A DNA stretch of 16,116 nucleotides from DASRJX01 sp035649235. Its GTDB lineage: Bacteria > Acidobacteriota > Polarisedimenticolia > Gp22-AA2. The notes under the pieces were generated by a model. That model saw nothing but the letters and a program-made list of their open reading frames with translations, had not been told where the DNA came from and made no database searches. The stretch is taken from NCBI GenBank assembly GCA_035649235.1, contig DASRJX010000180.1, positions 1 through 16,116 on the forward strand, read 5' to 3'. A program made the position numbers and the translations under genes. Positions 9,027 through 16,116 of the stretch are shown here, in pieces (positions within the stretch are counted from its first letter, which is position 1; the number at the start of each line of letters is the position of its first letter).

Positions 9027-9044
9027 CCCACCCGCACCGTCGTC

Positions 9045-10430
9045 TCAGTTGATGTAGCCCAGAGAGCGCAGCCGCTCCAGGACGTTGCGGTCCAGATCGG
9101 AGGCGTCGGGCCCGGGTGCCGCGGCCGTCAACCCGTAGTCGTTCACCGTCCGCACCGGGTGCGCGTCGACGAAGGCCGGATCGAGCGCGCTCAGGAGCGG
9201 CCGGCCTTCGAGACCCTGGGAGACGGGCTGGTCGAGCAGGACGAGGAGCGTCGGCAGGACGTCGACGAGGCGGGCCCCTTCGATACGGGCTCCCGACCGG
9301 ATGCCTCGCCCCACGAGCGCCACGATCCCCTCCAGCCTGTGGTGCCCCGACGTCGAGGGGCGGTCCGGCACGAACACCGGCTGGAAGCCGTGATCGGACA
9401 GCACCACGAGCGTATCGCGGGGCCCGAGCCGGCCCAGGTACTCGCCGATCAGGTCGTCGACGTAGCGGTAGTACGCGTCGATGACTCCGCCCAGGACCTC
9501 CACGTCCCCCGGACGCACGCCGTAGTCGAGGTCCCCGGGGCGGGCGAACTTCCAGAAGCGGTGCGACGCGACGTCCACGCCGCCGAAGTAGACGGCGAAC
9601 ACGTCGACCGGGTACCGGCCGAAGAGGTGCAGCCCGATGCGCCGGTAGGTCTCGTCGCAGGCCAGGCTCCACAGGAAGCCGGTGACGCACTCGCGCTCCT
9701 CCGGACCCAGCCCGGCGATGCGCGACGGATCGTAGAATCGCCGCACCATCTCCATCTTCAGATCGGCGGGACGGACCTTGAGGGCGTCGATCTCCTCGAT
9801 CAGGCCCTCGGGAAACGTCTGCCGGGGAATGCCCTCGACGATCGTGCCTTTCAAGGGCCGGCCGGTCGACCAGCTGTAGATGTACGGCAGGTAGGAGGAG
9901 ACGATGAAGCCGTTCACGGGCTCCGCCGGCCACGTGACCAGCCAGCCGACCACGCCCGCGCGCAGGTCGAGGCTCGACAGGATGTTCCAGAAGGCCGGTG
10001 CTGTGCGCATGTTGCTCGTCACCGGGCGCAGGCTCTCCTCCCCCCCGCTCTCGCCGTCCACGAGGTGCGCCGCCGACGCGGCGGACCGGGCCTCCTTGTC
10101 CTTCGGGACGACGAACCCGTGGATGCCGTGCCGCTCCGGGCCCACCCCCGTGGCGATGGTCGTCCAGAGCGCCGGGGACTGTGTCGGCTCCATGGACAGC
10201 AGGGTTCCGGAGGCGCCTTCCCGGACGATCCTGGCCATGTGGGGCATCCGGCCGTCCGCCATGAGCGGCTCGATCAACCGCCAATCGGCCCCGTCGACGC
10301 CGACAATCACCACCCGGCCGGATCGGCCGTCCCCCGGCGCCCGGGAGGTGGTATCACCCGGAGCGCAGGCAGCAAGACCCAATAAAAGGATGCCCGCCGT
10401 CGATAGCAGCCGCCGCCGATTGACCTCCAT
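9045..10430 (-). CDS. Lipoprotein type I phosphodiesterase / alkaline phosphatase-superfamily enzyme with Tat-like signal
   Basis: This 461-residue enzyme belongs to the alkaline phosphatase superfamily, type I phosphodiesterase/nucleotide pyrophosphatase group. The signal has an RRRLL Tat-like motif at 5-9 and a lipobox LAAC ending at C22, so it is probably a lipid-anchored envelope protein. Visible metal and catalytic residues are D46 (GVDGADW), the T90/T91 nucleophile in SPALWTTIATG, D286 and H290 (GGVDVASH), D346-H347 (SDHGF) and H363/H364. Two zinc ions and phosphoester hydrolysis are expected. The substrate is unknown. ATG 10430 is chosen because a perfect TATAAT lies 7 bases upstream and the Tat motif directly follows. 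ATG 10439 is also possible, while further in-frame extension would add about 43 residues without protein-like character. It ends in LRSLGYI, an ending I associate with similar exported phosphatases in Acidobacteriota-like genomes (from memory). Confidence 0.88.
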   Translation of the reverse strand: MEVNRRRLLSTAGILLLGLAACAPGDTTSRAPGDGRSGRVVIVGVDGADWRLIEPLMADGRMPHMARIVREGASGTLLSMEPTQSPALWTTIATGVGPERHGIHGFVVPKDKEARSAASAAHLVDGESGGEESLRPVTSNMRTAPAFWNILSSLDLRAGVVGWLVTWPAEPVNGFIVSSYLPYIYSWSTGRPLKGTIVEGIPRQTFPEGLIEEIDALKVRPADLKMEMVRRFYDPSRIAGLGPEERECVTGFLWSLACDETYRRIGLHLFGRYPVDVFAVYFGGVDVASHRFWKFARPGDLDYGVRPGDVEVLGGVIDAYYRYVDDLIGEYLGRLGPRDTLVVLSDHGFQPVFVPDRPSTSGHHRLEGIVALVGRGIRSGARIEGARLVDVLPTLLVLLDQPVSQGLEGRPLLSALDPAFVDAHPVRTVNDYGLTAAAPGPDASDLDRNVLERLRSLGYIN

Positions 10431-10437
10431 TGGCGGC

Positions 10438-10443
10438 ATTATA
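10438..10443 (-). promoter_or_regulatory. Perfect -10 box giving a probable leaderless phosphodiesterase mRNA
   Basis: On the minus strand GGTATAAT is followed by 7 bases and then ATG 10430. Normal spacing puts transcription start at A10431 or A10430, so the mRNA would have no or one leader base. There is no clear -35 box at 10461-10467 (GAGGAG on the minus strand) and no Shine-Dalgarno sequence for ATG 10430. Confidence 0.55.
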
Positions 10444-10626
10444 CCGGCCGCCCGCTCCCGCTCCTCCCCACCTGTCCCGCTACTCTGTCCTTGCTCCGGG
10501 ACGACCGTCCACGGCCGGCTCCACTCGAGGGGCCGCTTGCGCCGAGCGGAGCGCGGCACGAATCCTGCTTGCCGGCAGCGCCATCCCGTCCTGCTTCGGC
10601 CGGGATTCCAACATCAGGAGGTTCAC
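10444..10626. other. Intergenic region upstream of the coiled-coil lipoprotein
   Basis: This stretch holds the weak upstream part of the phosphodiesterase promoter and, at 10616-10621, a full AGGAGG ribosome-binding site for the lipoprotein gene. GAATCC (10560-10565) and GGATTC (10603-10608) are inverted 37 bases apart. I found no convincing plus-strand -35/-10 pair, and no tRNA, repeat or small gene. Confidence 0.45.
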
Positions 10627-11853
10627 ATGAAGGTAGAGGGTACTAATCTCCCGCCGGCCCCCGCCCTGCGGCGCTCGTTCCGGGGGGACGGATGGCTCGG
10701 GACGACCCTCCTGGCGGCCTTCCTGGTCGCCGGCCTCGTCTCATGCACCGAATCGATGCGTCAGGCTCTCTCCGGCCCCCCCTCGAACCCCGAGGACCTG
10801 CTGGCGACCTTGAAGTCGGACAAGGCCCGGATTGACCAGACGACCGACACCATGATGAAGAAGATCGACACCTTCAACCAGTCGCGCAAGCCGGGAGAGC
10901 GGACGATCCAGTTCAGCGAGATCTTCATGGAGGATCTCACCGGCGAGCAGCGCGACGTTCTCAACCAGCTCCTCACGGAGGAGAAGGACGTCTCGTACAA
11001 GTCGCTGATCACCAAGATCATCTCCGACCGCGACAGCCTCCAGGCGCTGCAGCAGAAGGTTCTGCAGCTGGAGCAGCGCCTCCCGGATCAGTTCACCGTG
11101 GCCAAGAAGGGTGACGACCACACGAAGCTCGCGATGAACTACCTGATCAACGAGGCCAAGCTGGACGAGGCCAAGGCAAAGGAGCTGGTGAAGCAGGTCG
11201 ACCGGAGCGACGTCCTCCTGGCGGGCAACCACGTCTGGTACTTCTACGACCCGAAGCAGGACACCTTCAGGACCTACATTACGCAGGGGGAGGCCGGTCA
11301 GACGCCCCTGGCCGTGCGCCGGGCGCGGCAGCGCAAGCTCATCGAGGAGCGCGACACGGCCCGCACCGAGCGGGACGTCGCTCAGACCGGCCGCGCCGCC
11401 GCCGAGGCCGAAGTGGCCGATCTGCAGCAGCGCAAGACCCAGCTCGAGGAGGACATCTCGATGCTGCAGCGGAACAAGGCCGACCTCGAGTCGAACGTGG
11501 ACCGCCTGTCACGTGACCTCGCGTTCCGGCAGAACTCGCTCTTCTACCACGCCGAGAACCAGCACTCCTTGAAAGAGCGCGGGGTTCTCAGCGGGGTCCT
11601 GTCGAAAGTGAAGGACGTCAAGGGTCTGAACTACGACGAGGCGCTCGACCTGCGCAACGGGACCAGCATCTCGTTCATGCCCAGCGCCTTCGGCCTGGAG
11701 AAGATCAAGGAGATCCGCCTCCTGCCCCCCATCTTCCAGGAGGGCAGGGACTTCACCATCGAGACGTCGGAGGAGACGGGCGGAGCCCGTCTCGTGATTC
11801 TGGATCCCGACTTGTTCCGCGGCCGCGAGGTTCTGCTCGCGCTCGGCGGTTAG
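10627..11853 (+). CDS. Unrecognised lipoprotein with LysM-like module and coiled coil
   Basis: I cannot assign this 408-residue protein to a named family. The N-terminus is a signal with hydrophobic core 24-38 and lipobox LVSC ending at C40, so it should be lipid-anchored. Next comes a helical, charged region (about 50-155) with heptad-like leucines. A segment at about 156-215 resembles a degenerate LysM: VAKKGDDHTKLAMNYL, then VLLAGNHVWYFY. A strong coiled coil (about 235-305) follows, rich in E, R, A and Q. The last 100 residues form a globular domain with GTSISFMPSAFGL and IKEIRLLPP motifs. ATG 10627 has AGGAGG with 5-base spacing. A role in the periplasm, perhaps binding peptidoglycan or bridging envelope layers, is inference from architecture only. 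It is divergent from the phosphodiesterase. Confidence 0.75.
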   Translation: MKVEGTNLPPAPALRRSFRGDGWLGTTLLAAFLVAGLVSCTESMRQALSGPPSNPEDLLATLKSDKARIDQTTDTMMKKIDTFNQSRKPGERTIQFSEIFMEDLTGEQRDVLNQLLTEEKDVSYKSLITKIISDRDSLQALQQKVLQLEQRLPDQFTVAKKGDDHTKLAMNYLINEAKLDEAKAKELVKQVDRSDVLLAGNHVWYFYDPKQDTFRTYITQGEAGQTPLAVRRARQRKLIEERDTARTERDVAQTGRAAAEAEVADLQQRKTQLEEDISMLQRNKADLESNVDRLSRDLAFRQNSLFYHAENQHSLKERGVLSGVLSKVKDVKGLNYDEALDLRNGTSISFMPSAFGLEKIKEIRLLPPIFQEGRDFTIETSEETGGARLVILDPDLFRGREVLLALGG

Positions 11854-11921
11854 TCGGGGACGAGCAGGCGGGCGGCGCCCACCGCACCCCCGGGAGACTG
11901 TCGGCAATCGACACGCTCCCA

Positions 11922-11936
11922 CCCCCCCGCGGGGGG
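11922..11936. terminator. GC palindrome after the lipoprotein gene, possible terminator
   Basis: CCCCCC-GC-GGGGGG (within 11922-11936) is a perfect palindrome that can fold with at least five G-C pairs and a CGCG loop. It lies about 70 bases after the lipoprotein stop codon and before the convergent peptidase gene. There is no T-run. Confidence 0.35.
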
Positions 11937-11964
11937 CGCCGCCCGGTCCTGTTCTGCGTTCCCG

Positions 11965-11985
11965 GAAGCCCTTCCATCCGGCTTC
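11965..11985. repeat. Hairpin at the 3' end of the M13 peptidase gene
   Basis: GAAGCC (11965-11970) and GGCTTC (11980-11985) are perfect 6-base arms around a 9-base loop. The repeat overlaps the last bases of the minus-strand peptidase stop codon (11986-11984) and may be part of its termination region. Confidence 0.3.
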
Positions 11986-14065
11986 ACCACACTTCGCATC
12001 GACTCGAAGGATTCATCGCCGTCTCCGGCGCGCAGGAGAAGGCCTGCGCGAAGGCCGGAAAGCTGACGAGCGGGCCCCGGACGCGGAAGCGCGCGGGTGA
12101 GTGGGGGTCGACCGACACCTGGAGCCGGGCCCTCTCGGGAGTCATCAGCTCGCACCAGCTCTGCGCGTAACCGACGAAGAAGAGCTGATCGTTCGTCAGG
12201 CCGGCCACCGGCGACGCCGGCGCCCCGTGCTCAGCCTCCCAGGCCTTGTAGGCCCCGTACGACTCCTTGATCCCCCCCAGGTCGGCGATGTTCTCCCCCA
12301 GCGTCAGCTTGCCGTTGACCTTCAGGCCGGGCTCGATCTCGTACCCGGAATAGAGGCCCTCGACGCACCGGGCGCGCTCTTCGAAGCGGGCCACGACGGA
12401 CGGGTCCCACCACTCCCGCATCAGCCCCGTGCCGTCGAACTTGCGACCTTGGTCGTCGAAGCCGTGGGTCAGCTCGTGACCCATCGCCATCCCGACGGCT
12501 CCGTAGTTCATGGCCCGCGGGAAGTCGCGGCTGAAGAACGGGGGCTGCAGGATGCCCGCCGGGAAGACCATCTCGTTGACGGTCGGGTTGTAGTAGGCGT
12601 TGACAGTGGGCGGCGTCATGCCCCATTCCTTCTTGTCGACCGGCTTCCCTACCTTGTCGAGCTGGCGGCGGAACTCGAAGCGCGCGGCTTCCAGCGTGTT
12701 GCCGAGGTAGTCCCCGGGGCGGATCGACAGGGCCGCATAGTCCCGCCACCGGTCCGGGTAGCCGATCTTGTTGGTGACCTGCGCCAGCTTCCCGCGGGCC
12801 CGCTCGCGCGTCGTCTCGTCCATCCAGGTGAGGCCCGCGAGGGCGCGCCCGAGCGCCGCCTCGATCCCCTCGATCATCTCCAGGGCGACCGGCTTGCTGT
12901 CGCCGCCGAACGCCCGCTCGACGTAGGAGCGCCCCAGGATCTCACCGAGGGCCCCGTCCGTCGCCTGCACGCAGCGCTTCCAGCGCGGCTGGATCTCCTT
13001 CTGACCGCTCAGCGATCGGCCGAAGAACGCGAAGTCCTCCTCCACGAAGGCCCGCGGCAGCGCCTGGACCGCCGCGTGCGCCAGGTGCCAGCGCAGGTAG
13101 GCCTGCAGCGTCTCGGGCGGCGTCCGGGTGGCTAGGGCCGAGAGCCCCTTGAAGAAATCCGGCATGCCGACGTTGATGGACCGAAGCGCCGGGTAGCCGA
13201 TGGCGGACAGGTACATGTCCCAGGGGAGCTCGGGCGCCGTCGCCTTGAGGCCGGCGAGATCGATCTTGTGGTAGATGCGCTCGAGGTCGCGCGCCTCCTC
13301 CCGCGGCAGAGAGACCCGGGCGAGTTGCGTCTCGAACTCCAGGATCGCCGCGGCGTGCCGCTGCGCCGCCTCCGCGGACTCCCCCAGGAGAGCCAGCATC
13401 CTCCCGACGTGCGCCTGGTACTCGCCGCGCAGCGCAAGGGACCGCTCGTCGTCGGCGATGTAGTACTCGCGATCCGGGAGGCCGATCCCTCCCTGCAGGT
13501 AGTAGGCGATGCTCGTGTCGGGGTCCTTGAAGTCGGCGAACACCTCGGGCTCGAAGAGCGCTTCCGCCCCGACGAGGTGCAGGTGCCCTGCCACCAGCAG
13601 CAGACCGGACGCATCGCGGACCGCATCGATCTCCCTGAGGAGCGGCTGCAACAGGCCGAGGCCCGACCTCTCCACGGCGTCTTCGTCCATGCAGGAGCCG
13701 AAGAAGAGGCCGATCCGGTTGCGGTCCGCGTCCCCGGCCTGGGCCTTGGCCGCCCGCTCCAGGATGTCCCGGAGGATGGCCTGGTTCCGCTCCTCGATCT
13801 CCGAGAAGCCCCGTCCCCAGCGCGAGCGATCGGGCGGGATCTGGCTCGTCCGCATCCAGGTGCCACAGGCGTACTGGTAGAAATCCTGGCAGGGATCGGC
13901 AGTGCGGTCCATCGCGCCCAGGACGTCGTTCGCGAGCTGCTGCGGCGTGATCCGCACCGATGCGGAGTCGCCGCCCGAGGAGGCCGTCTCCTCGGGGTGC
14001 GTGGCCACGCAGGCCAGCCCGCAGACGAGCAAGATGAGAACCAGTGGCAGGCGCGGATACGGCAT
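11984..14065 (-). CDS. M13 family zinc metallopeptidase (neprilysin/PepO type), exported
   Basis: This 693-residue endopeptidase carries an N-terminal export signal. The hydrophobic stretch 7-18 ends in GLAC, so C19 may be lipidated, although the lipobox is imperfect. The N-terminal M13 domain begins at about 52 (DRTADPCQDFYQYACGTW). The catalytic part has the substrate-binding NAYYNP at 489-494, zinc-binding H530-E-L-T-H534 with E531 as catalyst, and E591/D595 in GENIAD. H655 and R661 in DPHSPARFRV correspond to the neprilysin substrate-binding pair. It ends in the usual CEVW (CxxW). Members cleave short peptides. AAGGAG lies 6 bases before ATG 14065 and overlaps the TAA of the M20 gene upstream, only 10 bases away, so the two are one transcript. 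All expected active-site residues are present. Confidence 0.96.
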   Translation of the reverse strand: MPYPRLPLVLILLVCGLACVATHPEETASSGGDSASVRITPQQLANDVLGAMDRTADPCQDFYQYACGTWMRTSQIPPDRSRWGRGFSEIEERNQAILRDILERAAKAQAGDADRNRIGLFFGSCMDEDAVERSGLGLLQPLLREIDAVRDASGLLLVAGHLHLVGAEALFEPEVFADFKDPDTSIAYYLQGGIGLPDREYYIADDERSLALRGEYQAHVGRMLALLGESAEAAQRHAAAILEFETQLARVSLPREEARDLERIYHKIDLAGLKATAPELPWDMYLSAIGYPALRSINVGMPDFFKGLSALATRTPPETLQAYLRWHLAHAAVQALPRAFVEEDFAFFGRSLSGQKEIQPRWKRCVQATDGALGEILGRSYVERAFGGDSKPVALEMIEGIEAALGRALAGLTWMDETTRERARGKLAQVTNKIGYPDRWRDYAALSIRPGDYLGNTLEAARFEFRRQLDKVGKPVDKKEWGMTPPTVNAYYNPTVNEMVFPAGILQPPFFSRDFPRAMNYGAVGMAMGHELTHGFDDQGRKFDGTGLMREWWDPSVVARFEERARCVEGLYSGYEIEPGLKVNGKLTLGENIADLGGIKESYGAYKAWEAEHGAPASPVAGLTNDQLFFVGYAQSWCELMTPERARLQVSVDPHSPARFRVRGPLVSFPAFAQAFSCAPETAMNPSSRCEVW

Positions 14066-14075
14066 GACGGTCTCC

Positions 14076-15320
14076 TTATCGAGAGAGGAACTCCCAGATC
14101 ACGTTCGCCATCGCCCGGACACCGAGCGGCAGGACCGACTCATCCATGTCGAAGTCCTCGGTGTGCACCATGGCGGTGATGCCTTTCGCCTCGTTGCGGA
14201 CCCCCAGCTTGACGTAGAAACCGGGAACGCGCAGCGCGTAGTGGGCGAAGTCCTCGGCGCCCATCTGCGGGCGCGACTCGAGGGTGCGCCCGGGGCCCGT
14301 GGCGCGCTCGAGCGCCTTGACCGAGGCGCGCGCCAGGCTCGCGTCGTTGACGGTCGGCGGGTTGCCCTCCCCCACCCAGCGGATCCGGGCGGAGGCGCCG
14401 TCGGCCGCCGCCACGCCTTCAGTGGTGCGGGCCATGCGATCCTTGAGGTCCTTCCGCACCGCGGCGTCGAGGGTCCTGATCGTTCCGTCCAGCACCACCT
14501 CGTCGGCGATGATGTTGAAGCGGTTGCCGCCGTGGATCGACCCGATGGTCAGCACCTTGGGGTCCAGGGTGTCGGTCTGCCGCGTCACGATGAGCTGGAG
14601 CGCCTGCACGATCTCCGCCGCCACGGGGATCGGATCGACGCCGGTGTGGGGGTACGCGCCGTGGGTCTTCTTCCCGGTCACCGTCACGACGAAGCGGTCG
14701 CTCGAGGCGTAGATCGGTCCGGCAGTCCAGCCGATGGTGCCGACGTCGAACAGCGGGTCCATGTGCAGGCCGAAGATGGCCTCCACCTTGGGATCGTCGA
14801 GGACACCCTCCTCGATCATGAGCGGCGCCCCGCCCTTCTCCCCCTCCGGCGGCCCCTCCTCCGCCGGCTGGAACAGGAACACGACCGTCCCCGGCAGACG
14901 GGCGCGCAGCCCCGACAGCACCTCGGCCACGCCGAGCACGATGGCGGTGTGGCCGTCGTGCCCGCAGGCGTGCTTCACCCCCGGGACGCGGCTCTTGTAG
15001 GGAACGTCGTTGCGCTCCTCGATCGGCAGCGCGTCGAGATCGGCCCGCAGGGCCGCGACGCGGCCGGGGCGTCCGCCCTTGAGGATCCCGACCACGCCCG
15101 TCTTGGCCACGGGATACCGGACCTGGATGCCGAGCGCCCGCAGGCGATCGGCGACCAGGGCCGAGGTCCTGGTCTCGCGGTTCCCCAGCTCCGGGTTCAT
15201 GTGCAGGTCGCGCCGCGTCTCGACGAGCCGCGCGGTGAGGGCCCGGGTGGCGGCTTCGATTTCGGCGTCCGGCACCGCGGCCAGGGCGGCCGCGAGGGCG
15301 AAGGCTCCAAAAAGGGGCAT
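14076..15320 (-). CDS. M20D family amidohydrolase (aminoacylase/IAA-amino acid hydrolase type), probably exported
   Basis: This 414-residue metal-dependent amidohydrolase belongs to peptidase family M20 subfamily D, related to hippurate and indole-acetyl-amino-acid hydrolases. Visible ligands and catalytic residues are C119 and H121 in ACGHDGH, E154-E155 in QPAEE, H186 in GLHMDP, and H387 in MVHTEDFDMDE. MGAEDF near 353-358 is also typical. Residues 1-16 (MPLFGAFALAAALAAV) look like a signal peptide but lack a basic start, so export is likely rather than certain. The substrate is unknown: N-acylated amino acids or small amides. GGGAG lies about 6 bases before ATG 15320. It sits between a CNNM-type membrane gene and the M13 peptidase, and stop and start signals abut those of M13, which suggests joint peptide or amide breakdown outside the cytoplasm. 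Confidence 0.93.
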   Translation of the reverse strand: MPLFGAFALAAALAAVPDAEIEAATRALTARLVETRRDLHMNPELGNRETRTSALVADRLRALGIQVRYPVAKTGVVGILKGGRPGRVAALRADLDALPIEERNDVPYKSRVPGVKHACGHDGHTAIVLGVAEVLSGLRARLPGTVVFLFQPAEEGPPEGEKGGAPLMIEEGVLDDPKVEAIFGLHMDPLFDVGTIGWTAGPIYASSDRFVVTVTGKKTHGAYPHTGVDPIPVAAEIVQALQLIVTRQTDTLDPKVLTIGSIHGGNRFNIIADEVVLDGTIRTLDAAVRKDLKDRMARTTEGVAAADGASARIRWVGEGNPPTVNDASLARASVKALERATGPGRTLESRPQMGAEDFAHYALRVPGFYVKLGVRNEAKGITAMVHTEDFDMDESVLPLGVRAMANVIWEFLSR

Positions 15321-15331
15321 GGTCGTCTCCC

Positions 15332-15351
15332 GGCGCCGCCCGAGCGGCGCC
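15332..15351 (-). repeat. Hairpin between the CNNM and M20 genes
   Basis: GGCGCCGC (15332-15339) and GCGGCGCC (15344-15351) are perfect 8-base arms with a 4-base loop. On the minus-strand transcript it lies 5 bases after the CNNM stop codon and ends directly against the M20 ribosome-binding site (15331-15327). It may be a partial terminator, an RNA-processing barrier or a translation modulator. Confidence 0.55.
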
Positions 15352-15356
15352 CGATC

Positions 15357-16116
15357 TCAGGGCACGGTCCGGGGCGCCGGCTCCGTGTCGAACTCGTCCT
15401 CGATCTCGCCGAAGATCTCCTCGATGATGTCCTCCATCGTCAGGATCCCGACCGCCCGGCCTTCGGGGCCGACGACCGCCGCCATGTGCTGCCGGCGCCG
15501 GCGCATCTGCGCCAGGACCGCGTCGATGCGACGGTCGGCGGAGACGCGCAGCAGCTCCTTGATGACGTCGGATTCCTGCACCCGCTCCGCCTCACGGTCG
15601 CTCAGGAGCGCCAGCGCCTTGATGTTGATCACCCCGGCGAGATCGCGCCGCTCCGGGTCCCAGACCGGGTAGCGGGTGTGCTTCTCGGAGCGCGCCACCT
15701 CGAGGTTCTCGTCCACGGTGCGGGCCAGGGACCAGAGGATCACGCGGTCCAGCGGCACCATGACGTCGCGCACGGTCCGATCGGAGAAGCGGGTCGCCCG
15801 CTCCATGATCTCCGCCTCGCTCGAGGTGATGACCCCCTTCTGGAACGACTCGGCAAAGAGGATGCGCAGCTCCGTCTCCGAGATGCTGGTGTCGTGCGCC
15901 TGGCGCACGCCGAGCAGGCGCAGGATGCCGAGCGAGGCGGTGTTGAGGCACCAGAGCGCCGGGTAGAAGATCAGGAAGAACACCTTGAGGGTCGGCGCCG
16001 ACCAGCGGGCGATCCGCCCCGGACGTCGGATCGCGAACGACTTCGGCACCAGTTCGCCGAGCACGATGTGCAGCACCGTAATGGTGACGAAGGCGGAGGC
16101 GAGGGCCGCGCTATGG
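15357..16116 (-). CDS. CNNM/DUF21 plus CBS-pair membrane protein, N-terminus beyond the window
   Basis: About 252 residues are visible, and the frame stays open to the right edge. The first part (HIVLGELVPKS, then a hydrophobic segment FFLIFYPALWCLNTASLGIL) is the end of the CNNM (DUF21) transmembrane domain. A linker with ISETELRILF follows. A CBS pair comes next: first repeat from RDVMVPLDRV, second around DRRIDAVLAQM to VGILTMEDIIEEIFGEIEDEFD. Families of this type (HlyC/CorC, YfjD, MpfA-like) are linked to Mg2+ or Co2+ transport and resistance, and the CBS pair may sense nucleotides. The protein stops eight residues after EDEFD and so lacks the C-terminal CorC_HlyC domain that many relatives carry. 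It is first in the visible part of the minus-strand gene run with M20 and M13. The start codon cannot be seen. Confidence 0.92.
   Translation of the reverse strand, partial: HSAALASAFVTITVLHIVLGELVPKSFAIRRPGRIARWSAPTLKVFFLIFYPALWCLNTASLGILRLLGVRQAHDTSISETELRILFAESFQKGVITSSEAEIMERATRFSDRTVRDVMVPLDRVILWSLARTVDENLEVARSEKHTRYPVWDPERRDLAGVINIKALALLSDREAERVQESDVIKELLRVSADRRIDAVLAQMRRRRQHMAAVVGPEGRAVGILTMEDIIEEIFGEIEDEFDTEPAPRTVP

Noticed and set aside
10563..10596. Direct repeat TCCTGCTT, two copies 26 bases apart
   Set aside because: An 8-base repeat in a gap of this size is expected by chance fairly often, and nothing else about it suggests a binding site.
9904..10626. In-frame upstream extension of the coiled-coil lipoprotein
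   Set aside because: It would overlap the divergent phosphodiesterase and its promoter and bury the signal peptide. ATG 10627 has a full AGGAGG site.
12101..13135. Plus-strand open frames opposite the M13 peptidase
   Set aside because: They are antisense shadows without signal, domain or ribosome-binding site. The minus-strand M13 frame has every catalytic motif.

Overview
This is a GC-rich (roughly two-thirds G+C by eye), densely coded bacterial chromosome segment. It holds eleven protein genes complete or nearly so, two genes cut by the window edges, and one tRNA. The gene set fits a diderm, free-living bacterium: an outer-membrane beta-barrel protein, three probable lipoproteins (one with a Tat-type signal), exported M13 and M20 peptidases, and Lon. 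The pyruvoyl-type arginine decarboxylase, the exported phosphodiesterase ending in LRSLGYI, and the M13/M20 pair make an Acidobacteriota-like lineage my best guess. That placement is an inference and is not demonstrated here. I see no insertion sequence, phage gene, CRISPR array or integrase, so this looks like core or stable genome rather than an island.

Layout. (1) 1-3529: an SRPBCC/AHSA1-type gene runs off the left edge and is divergent from a Cu+-exporting P1B ATPase whose N-terminus carries a YHS and a heavy-metal-binding module. An exported redoxin/thioredoxin-fold protein follows on the same strand behind its own probable promoter. (2) 3572-3991: a convergent GFA/CENP-V-type zinc protein on the minus strand. 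(3) 4173-8245: a promoter followed by a tight operon of pyruvoyl-dependent arginine decarboxylase, agmatinase and Lon protease. The first two enzymes would convert arginine to agmatine and then to putrescine plus urea. (4) 8289-9026: tRNA-Ala(GGC) on the minus strand, divergent from an outer-membrane beta-barrel gene across a 32-bp gap that contains a symmetric -10 element. (5) 9045-11853: a Tat-type lipoprotein phosphodiesterase on the minus strand, probably translated from a leaderless mRNA, divergent from an unrecognised coiled-coil lipoprotein with a LysM-like module. (6) 11984-16116: a minus-strand gene run of CNNM/CBS membrane protein (cut by the right edge), M20D amidohydrolase and M13 metallopeptidase.

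No stretch over 300 bases lacks a gene. The two longest gaps, 3992-4261 and 10431-10626, are described as features. I found no obviously new multi-gene defence or biosynthetic system. The most interesting points are the pdaD-speB-lon operon with its predicted 5'-terminal hairpin, the LysM-like/coiled-coil lipoprotein of unknown function, the signs of leaderless transcription, and an inverted repeat that exactly fills a promoter spacer behind the copper ATPase.
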